The position numbers were made by a program, and so were the translations under genes. Below the pieces are notes generated by a model, which had not been told where the DNA came from, searched no databases, and was given only the letters and a program-made list of their open reading frames with translations. From Amaranthus tricolor (lineage: Eukaryota; Streptophyta; Magnoliopsida; Caryophyllales; Amaranthaceae): a stretch of 64,000 nucleotides of DNA. Positions 57,514 through 64,000 of the stretch are shown here, piece by piece (the first letter of the stretch is position 1; every line of letters begins with the position of its first letter). The DNA lies in assembly GCF_026212465.1 (NCBI RefSeq), contig NC_080050.1, positions 1,644,501-1,708,500 of the forward strand, given 5' to 3'.

Positions 57514-59116
57514 TGCATATGTAGGAGAATTTCAAGTTACTACCATTAGTTCATTACCTCGAAGTTTGATTTGGGGAACCCTTGTGATACATAGTGACTT
57601 TCTATTTTGAAATTAAGAAATAATATTATTAGCATAATTTAATAAATTAAATAATATCCATGCGATGTATGATTTTTTTCATTTTGATGTAAAAAACAAG
57701 TAAATTGAATAAATTTGGCCTAATATTATATTAATATAAATTATTTCTTAATACACATTTTATTTTGAAAAATGAAATTAAAACTTTTTTTTATAGCATT
57801 ATAATAATGACAAAGCAGTGGGTCATTGTAAATTGTATCTATAATATAATTAGCTTTTTAGTGAATTTTTTTAAGTATATTTAAAAAAATATAATTAATT
57901 TGTAAATAAATGAATGTTTTTTAAAATAAATATAGATTAATAGTGATTTGTAAATTAAATATCAAAGAAAATAATTTGTGCATTTTTATTACATACTACT
58001 ATTTATTACATTGTTTTTCAAATTTAATAGTATATGTTATAGTCTCAACTAAAGTTTTTAGTGATGGTAAAATTAATCATCTTATAATCATTTATAACAT
58101 TTAAGATTCCTATAGTCATCCTTATTCAATGACAAGAGAAAAAATCTCATGAAAAAATGACAATTTACTCACTTTTTGAGTTTCTTATGTCAGTAGTATT
58201 TTGTTTTAATATTTTATATAAATTTGATGTGTTAATTGTATTATTTTTAAAGATTTTTTCAATAACATCAATAGTGAGTTTTTTAAATCATGTAATATTT
58301 AATAAGAATACAAAGTATGATAATAATTATGATGACAACACTATTATAACATTTTATACGAAACAAATTTTATGTCAAATTAAAATATAAATATTTTCTT
58401 GAAGAAGATGTCAATTCTCAACTTCTTTTGCTTTAAGTATATTTATTGATTTTTTTTAAAAGAACTATATTTATAGATTAAATTATCATTCATCCTCTAA
58501 ATGATATCACAATTTCAACTGCGTTTTGTTGTGTAGGCATAAATGGATAAGAAACATGCTGATTTCATCATTCTCCGATATTGGTAAAATATAAAAATAA
58601 AAGTGGAAACATGTTTATACATCAAAATTTAACATATAGTAAAGATTTACGCACTTTTATTGAAGATTCTAAAAAATTACTTTTAAACTAAAATATGATT
58701 TCGTATTAGATTATATAGATTCACAAACAATAACAACAATTCTAAGGTGATTTTTTTTTAATAAAAATTGATAATAATATAAACGATTCTTATCCAAGTG
58801 AAAATTGCTAACATAGTTTGATTATATCGCTCAAATTCATACGCACAAACTGTTGTATTAAACGGTCTTACCGAGAGATGCATCTCATACATGAACTAAA
58901 TAACACATTCATACATATTATCAAAATATAAACTCTTTATTAAGACTGAAAGACGGTCTCTGTCGAAAATAACTAATTCAAAATTTGACTTTAATTAAAC
59001 ATTAATTTGGTCAAAAATTCAAATAGTTTGTAGTGAGCACTTCTTAATTCTAATATACTTCAAGTTCAAGGGCTTAAAAATATAACCTTATCCACATATC
59101 CACAGGAGTCAGTACC
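57514..59116. promoter_or_regulatory. Divergent spacer between CHID1 and the PPR gene
   Basis: 1.6 kb of very AT-rich DNA that must hold both promoters. I found no convincing TATA box tied to either start. Partial GACGGTCT motifs lie near 58862 and 58950. No other gene is seen. Confidence 0.45.
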
Positions 59117-62035
59117 ATGCATAACTATGGCGGATCATCCAACCAACACCCGCCAAAAGTCCCACTTAACGGTCAATTTTCCTCATCTCAATTCTCAAAG
59201 ATCATCTATTTTCCTCCAATGGAAAAACTTGTTCCTAATGGTTTCTACTACTCCAATCCATTATTGCAAACATCTTTTACCAGGAATCATTCCGGAATCC
59301 CTTCTCAATCTATTGGAATCACTGCTGATGCTTTAGCTGATACTACAGTACTTTCTGTTCCTCTTCCCTCTTCGAATTTGCATCTTTCTCATGTATCTGA
59401 TTATTTTGGTAATCCTAGTAACATTAAATTCTTAAATTTAGTTAAACAAAAGCATGCCCATGTGATAAAATTGCCCAAAATGAGTAATTCTGATGATATT
59501 GTTTTGAATTTGATCACTTCTTATCTGAAATTTAGAGATTTTGAATCAGCTGTGATGGTTTTTTTTCTGGGTTTTAAGAAAAATTTTATGTTGTGGAGGT
59601 TATTTTTGGAGGAATTCAAGAGTTTTGGAGGAAAACCAGTTGAAATTCTCAAGGTTTTTAGTGAATTACATAGGAAAGGTGTAGATTTTGATAATAAAAT
59701 TCTTACTGTTGTGTTGAAAATTTCTGCAATTTCGATGAGTAAGTGGTTAGGTGTTGGAATTCATGGTTCTTTGATCAAAAGAGGGCTTAAAATGGATGAT
59801 TATGTGACCTCTGCATTGATGAACTTCTATGGAAGATGTTGGGGGACAGAGTATGTAGATAATGTGTTTGATGAAATGCCTGAACGAGGAGTCTGGTTGT
59901 GGAATGAAGCCATTATCGCGGCTCTTCAGAATGAGAACCCTAGGAAGAGTCTAAAGATTTTTCAAGAAATGCAGTTTTTGTTTGTGAAAGCTGATAGCTT
60001 AACAATTGGCAAAGCACTACAAGCTTGTGCTAAAGGGGGAGATATTCATAAAGGGAGGCAAATTCATGGGTATACATTTAGAAATAACATGATAAAGGAT
60101 ATAGCAATATGCAATTCTTTAATCCACATGTATGGGAAGAATAATAAGATAGAATTAGCTAGAAAAGTATTTGATTCCATGAAAAGCCGTAGTTTATGTT
60201 CATGGAACTCGATGATTTCGACTTATGCTTCGCTCGGCTATTTTGATGATGCAATGGAATTATTCCATTGGATGAACTCTGACAATGTTGAACCAGGCAA
60301 TGTAACATGGAACTGCCTATTGTCTAGTCATTTGAATCATGGGCTATATCGAGAAGTTTTGACTGTTCTACGTGATATGGTGGTGGCGAAATCATTGCCA
60401 AGCCCGAGCTCTATAATCCCTGCTATTCAAGCCATTAGTGAATTGAATTGGATAAAATTGGGGAAAGAAATACATTGCTATGTTCTTAGAAAGGCACTTG
60501 ACTGTGATTTGTATGTGCAAACAACTTTATTGGACATGTATGTCAAATGTGATGAATTAAGTAAAGCTCAGGCAATGTTTGACCTCATAGAGACCAAGAA
60601 TATTGTTGCATGGAATTCTTTAATTTCGGGTTATTCCTCGAAGGGTATGTTGGAGGATGCTCTGAGATTGTTTTATCAAATGGAAGGTAAAGGTATAGAA
60701 CCGGATATTGTTACATGGAACTCTCTACTTTTTGCCTATTCTTTGAAGGGCCGCGTAAAGGATGCATTGCTTGTGATAGAGAAAATGAAGCTTTTGGGTG
60801 TGAAACCTAATGTCGTGTCATGGACTACTCTCATATCCGGTTGCTCCCAAAACGGGAAATTCAAGGATTCCGTAACTTTTTTCAATCAAATGATGAAAGA
60901 TGGCATAAACCCAAATTTGCCTACTATATGTAGTTTACTCCAAGCTACTGCCGGTATGTCTTGGTTACAAAAAGGTAAAGAGATACATAGTTGGTGCATA
61001 AGAAATGGGTTTGAGGAAGATGTATTAGTAGCCACCGCTCTTATGTACGTGTATATCAAGTCAGGAAGTCTGTATGGCGCTTCAGAAATTTTCCGAAGGG
61101 TGAAAAAAAAGACCGTTGCGACTTGGAATTGCATGATTATGGGATTTGCAGCGTACAACCATGGAAACGAAGGAATTATGGTTTTCAATGAAATGTGTGA
61201 GAGGGATATTCATCCTGATGCCATAACTTTCACCGCTCTCTTATCGTGTTGCAAGAACTCGGCTTTGCTCGATGAAGGATGGAAATATTTTGATCGAATG
61301 AAGGGTGATTATAACATTGTGCCTACCATCGAGCACTACTCTTGCATGGTTGACCTTCTAGGAAAAGCTGGGTATCTTGATGAAGCCATGGATTTCATCA
61401 AAACAATGCCTATGGAACCCGATGCTTCCATTTGGGGTTCTATTCTTCATTCCTGTCGGATTCATAACAACTTGCAACTGGGGAAACTTGCAGCAAAAAA
61501 ACTTTTCGAGCTAGAACCCAATAACTCTGCTAATTATGTTATACTGATGAATTTATATGCAATCTCGAGCAGATGGGAAGATGTGCACTGCGTGAGAGAA
61601 GAGATGACTGCTCGTGGACTGAGAATTCAGCTTGGTTGGAGCTGGATAGAGATTTACCGCACGGTTCATGAGTTCAACGATTTAAAACCTCACCCGGACA
61701 TAGGAACCATATATTTCGAGCTGTATCAGCTGGTCGCTGAGATGAAGAAAGCGGGTTATATTCCTGATACCAAATGCGTGTACCAAGATATCGATGATAA
61801 CGAGAAAGAGAAGATGTTGCTGTCTCATACAGAAAAATTAGCCATTACTTATGGGCTGATAAAGACGAGGGATAGTTCACTTATCAGGGTGGTGAAGAGC
61901 ACTAGAATGTGTTCTGACTGTCACATTGCTGCAAAATTTATTTCTTTAGTAAGAAATCGCGAGATTATCCTCAAAGATGGTGTTCGGTTTCATCATTTTC
62001 GAAGAGGAAGATGCTCTTGCAACGACCGTTGGTAG
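59117..62035 (+). CDS. PLS-class PPR protein with DYW domain
   Basis: A single open frame of 972 codons without introns, as usual for plant PPR genes. Tandem P, L and S repeats run from about residue 110 to 790 (for example VTWNSLLFAYSLKGRVKDAL, VVSWTTLISGCSQNGKFKDS). E/E+ motifs follow, then a DYW cytidine-deaminase-like domain. The zinc motif is present: HTE at 904-906 and CSDC at 932-935. The second metal site FHHF...CSC is near the end, and the protein closes CSCNDRW (DRW in place of DYW). The family edits C to U in plastid or mitochondrial transcripts. It resembles the Arabidopsis At4g01030 type, but the target cannot be told. Codon 35 (59219, MEKLVPNGFYY) is an alternative start; the leading 34 residues look poorly conserved. 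Confidence 0.96.
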   Translation: MHNYGGSSNQHPPKVPLNGQFSSSQFSKIIYFPPMEKLVPNGFYYSNPLLQTSFTRNHSGIPSQSIGITADALADTTVLSVPLPSSNLHLSHVSDYFGNPSNIKFLNLVKQKHAHVIKLPKMSNSDDIVLNLITSYLKFRDFESAVMVFFLGFKKNFMLWRLFLEEFKSFGGKPVEILKVFSELHRKGVDFDNKILTVVLKISAISMSKWLGVGIHGSLIKRGLKMDDYVTSALMNFYGRCWGTEYVDNVFDEMPERGVWLWNEAIIAALQNENPRKSLKIFQEMQFLFVKADSLTIGKALQACAKGGDIHKGRQIHGYTFRNNMIKDIAICNSLIHMYGKNNKIELARKVFDSMKSRSLCSWNSMISTYASLGYFDDAMELFHWMNSDNVEPGNVTWNCLLSSHLNHGLYREVLTVLRDMVVAKSLPSPSSIIPAIQAISELNWIKLGKEIHCYVLRKALDCDLYVQTTLLDMYVKCDELSKAQAMFDLIETKNIVAWNSLISGYSSKGMLEDALRLFYQMEGKGIEPDIVTWNSLLFAYSLKGRVKDALLVIEKMKLLGVKPNVVSWTTLISGCSQNGKFKDSVTFFNQMMKDGINPNLPTICSLLQATAGMSWLQKGKEIHSWCIRNGFEEDVLVATALMYVYIKSGSLYGASEIFRRVKKKTVATWNCMIMGFAAYNHGNEGIMVFNEMCERDIHPDAITFTALLSCCKNSALLDEGWKYFDRMKGDYNIVPTIEHYSCMVDLLGKAGYLDEAMDFIKTMPMEPDASIWGSILHSCRIHNNLQLGKLAAKKLFELEPNNSANYVILMNLYAISSRWEDVHCVREEMTARGLRIQLGWSWIEIYRTVHEFNDLKPHPDIGTIYFELYQLVAEMKKAGYIPDTKCVYQDIDDNEKEKMLLSHTEKLAITYGLIKTRDSSLIRVVKSTRMCSDCHIAAKFISLVRNREIILKDGVRFHHFRRGRCSCNDRW

Positions 62036-62338
62036 TAAGGTGTGTAACTTGCCTATCTTTCATTTGTACTTAGTTAGGATGTGTAGGACTTTAGTACATA
62101 TGTATTTAATCATCAAGAATTAGAATTACAGTATATATTTTTGTATCAGAACTAATGTTACATACACTGATATCTTATACAGAGATCAGTACAGTGTCAG
62201 TGAGTATTGTAACTTGTAAGTAGATTATTGTGTCATCTGTGAGCACATATTCAGCATCAAGATATATTTAGTCATTATGACTAGGATAGCAAAAATTGTG
62301 CATTAAAATTCTTCCTTTTTAGTAGAAGTATTATAGGT
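62036..62338 (+). other. 3' flank of the PPR gene
   Basis: Presumed 3'-UTR and downstream spacer. No gene is seen. Confidence 0.45.
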
Positions 62339-62542
62339 ATTAGAGTATATAACATATCCTTGGTCATCAACTATAAGCTTAAGCTTTTGGTTGAGTTGGT
62401 CTCTTGATATGGTATCAGGGTTTAAGTCACGAGTTCGAATCTCATCCACCTGTTTTCTAAGTGGAATTATTTAGCTCCATGAATGAGGAAGGCATGTGTT
62501 GCACCCACACTTTCAGCCAAAAGGGCTCTCGTGTGAGGGGGT
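62339..62542 (+). mobile_element. Truncated TRIM, same family as in TROL
   Basis: It starts TATTAGAGTATATAACATAT (LTR) and shares AAGCTTAAGCTTTTGGTTGA with 42047. The primer-binding-site remnant TGGTATCAGGG is at 62410, and it ends at the purine tract CGTGTGAGGGGG. The 3' LTR is missing. Confidence 0.75.
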
Positions 62543-64000
62543 CCGTTAAGCTCATTTGCCAAGTAATTTCACCTTTGATCAATGCATTTCTTTTATGTAA
62601 GTTTTGAAAACTATGATCGAATGTCGTGTGCCATGTATTTAGACTTCAAATTTTATCCTCAACATTGGGGTTTGAATGTGGCGAAAATCTTGGAACTCTT
62701 ATCTCATCTATATGGTTAACTAGTTATTGCTTCATTACAATCACTCTTGACGTAGCCCATTACGCAATCCTATATGGAGTCGAGTGGTATGTTGACGGGA
62801 ACTCTGGCTTTCTTCTAGTATGGATTGCATCTTTAAAATGGAGATGAAATATAGATCGACAAGGCACGATGCTCTGTCATACAAATCTTTAACAACTAGG
62901 GAACCCGATCAATACTCTTTCCCACTCGAACTCAGTTCTGTTTAAGGAATACTCGTACGAAGTTGTCTGTCGGACTGCCTTTCTCTGCTTCTGTCGTGTA
63001 GAGCAGGGATTACTCGTTGCTTATAAATGATTAGAAGTTAGAACTGATGTTCTGCTGAATCTTTCTTATACCATTCTTCTGATTTTAATCCTTGTGACAG
63101 TATGGATCTACTATTCCATCAAATTTGCTTGTATTTGGCCCATTTTCTAAATATTGCTTATGTTCTTATGTGCAATGCCTTCTTGCTGAACATTGAACAG
63201 GTTAAGCCTCATAATTTTAGCAGTTGTTAAAGTGTCTATTATTATCCACATATGAGTTGTCCCACATCGGAGAAAGAAAAGAGATATGCCACTATATAAA
63301 ATTCAAGGAGTAACTCCTACTACTGCCAATTAATTTTAGTATTGAACCTCCTTTAATTTGTTCGTGGGTAATCTCTACTCCGTATCATAGTCCGGTTTGT
63401 TGTCTCAATGAGGTCTGATCAAAAAGATGTGCAACTCTTGGGCAACAATGTCTTGTTTTACAAAGCAACATTACCCAAACGCCATAAAATACCTCTCACG
63501 TAAGTTGCGTTTGGGGGTCTTGTTTTGCACTTTGGACAAAATTTAGTCTTTTCTTTTACATTTTCTACATATTGAATATCCTTTTACTCATTTTATATAT
63601 ACCAAAAAAAATCTATAAGACAGTATCCATGATCATTATTGTTTATCTATTGTTAAAAAGTATAACAAGGCAAGCCTTGGTCCACCGGTTTAAATATTGT
63701 TGTGTGATTAAAAGGTTAAGGGTTTGAATCTTGGAAGTGGACTCGAAATAATAATTTCTTTTTATGTCTTTTTAGCCCTTAATTTTTATTTTCTAGCTTC
63801 GAGATTGGCGTAAGTAGGGTTTGGGGGTCATGTTTTAGCATCTTAACAAAAATTTAGTCTCTTTTAATCTCACTTACCTACTTAATACATTTTTATTGAA
63901 AGGTTAGGGTAGGCTATTTAGGGTTGTCTCACTTACTTAATATTATTTTCTTTATTTGAAGTTCAAAAAATTCTCTTTAAATCCCATAACTTATTTCTTA
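62543..64000. other. Right edge, repeat-bearing, no gene seen
   Basis: No supported frame; the open stretch 62626-62847 has no domain. GAGTTGTCCCACATCGGAGA near 63251 is a motif common at the start of short Copia/TRIM LTRs. A ~60-bp sequence (GTTTGGGGGTC.TGTTTT...AAATTTAGTCT) occurs at about 63508 and 63820 in direct orientation. A tRNA-like box B (GGGTTTGAATC) at about 63720 hints at a SINE, but I could not define one. Confidence 0.4.

Noticed and set aside
59127..59336. Short overlapping frame at the PPR start
   Set aside because: Alternate frame of the same gene with no motif.
60886..61188. Minus-strand frame inside the PPR gene
   Set aside because: Antisense shadow of the PPR coding sequence.
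63700..63760. Possible tRNA or SINE from a box-B-like GGGTTTGAATC
   Set aside because: No box A at the right distance and no cloverleaf; too weak to call.

Overview
This window is nuclear DNA of a flowering plant, very probably a eudicot. It is AT-rich. Its genes have many short exons with canonical plant splice sites, it encodes chloroplast and mitochondrial proteins found in land plants, and the space between and inside the genes is filled with decayed transposons. Nothing in it looks bacterial, viral or organellar. I cannot name the species from sequence alone.

Six genes can be read with confidence. From left to right they are: an initiator tRNA-Met gene (5351-5422, minus); a three-exon gene for the complex I subunit NDUFA2/B8 (9425-14483, minus); cullin-1, CUL1, with 19 coding exons encoding 738 residues (21621-30219, minus, plus a 5'-UTR exon near 31220-31300); the thylakoid rhodanese-like protein TROL with 8 exons encoding 450 residues (39382-44366, minus); a CHID1-type glycoside hydrolase 18 protein with a membrane anchor, 8 exons encoding 430 residues (45863-57513, minus); and an intronless 972-residue PLS-class pentatricopeptide repeat protein of the DYW subclass (59117-62035, plus). 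I rebuilt every multi-exon gene by joining exons by hand. All phases close and the lengths match the families. The genes are functionally unrelated: SCF ubiquitin ligase scaffold, respiration, photosynthetic electron partitioning, secretory or lysosomal GH18, and organelle RNA editing. They are neighbours, not a pathway.

Layout. 1-3950: decayed Copia-like sequence, unusually rich in short perfect palindromes and split by a Harbinger-like element that itself carries a Gypsy-like LTR piece and long (TA)n. 3950-9420: sparse, with the tRNA, a long-TIR element and a 55-bp tandem repeat. 9425-16150: NDUFA2, whose second intron has filled with repeats, and an inverted duplication that carries part of its exon 2. 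16150-21620: transposons and a partial duplicate of the CUL1 promoter and first exon. 21621-31300: CUL1 with several MITEs in its introns. 31700-39380: a large inverted-repeat structure with a nested LINE, then decayed elements. 39382-44366: TROL with MITEs and a TRIM in its introns. 45863-57513: CHID1 with an LTR-like block and two RTE-type LINE remnants in opposite orientation in its introns. 57514-64000: a 1.6 kb divergent spacer, the PPR gene and a repeat-bearing tail.

The most unusual features are the extra CUL1 promoter/5'-UTR copy downstream of CUL1, where a hAT insertion can be proved against its empty paralogous site; the inverted duplication around NDUFA2 exon 1; two GC-AG introns in two different housekeeping genes; and the palindrome-dense left edge. 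I did not find a convincing new multi-gene system.
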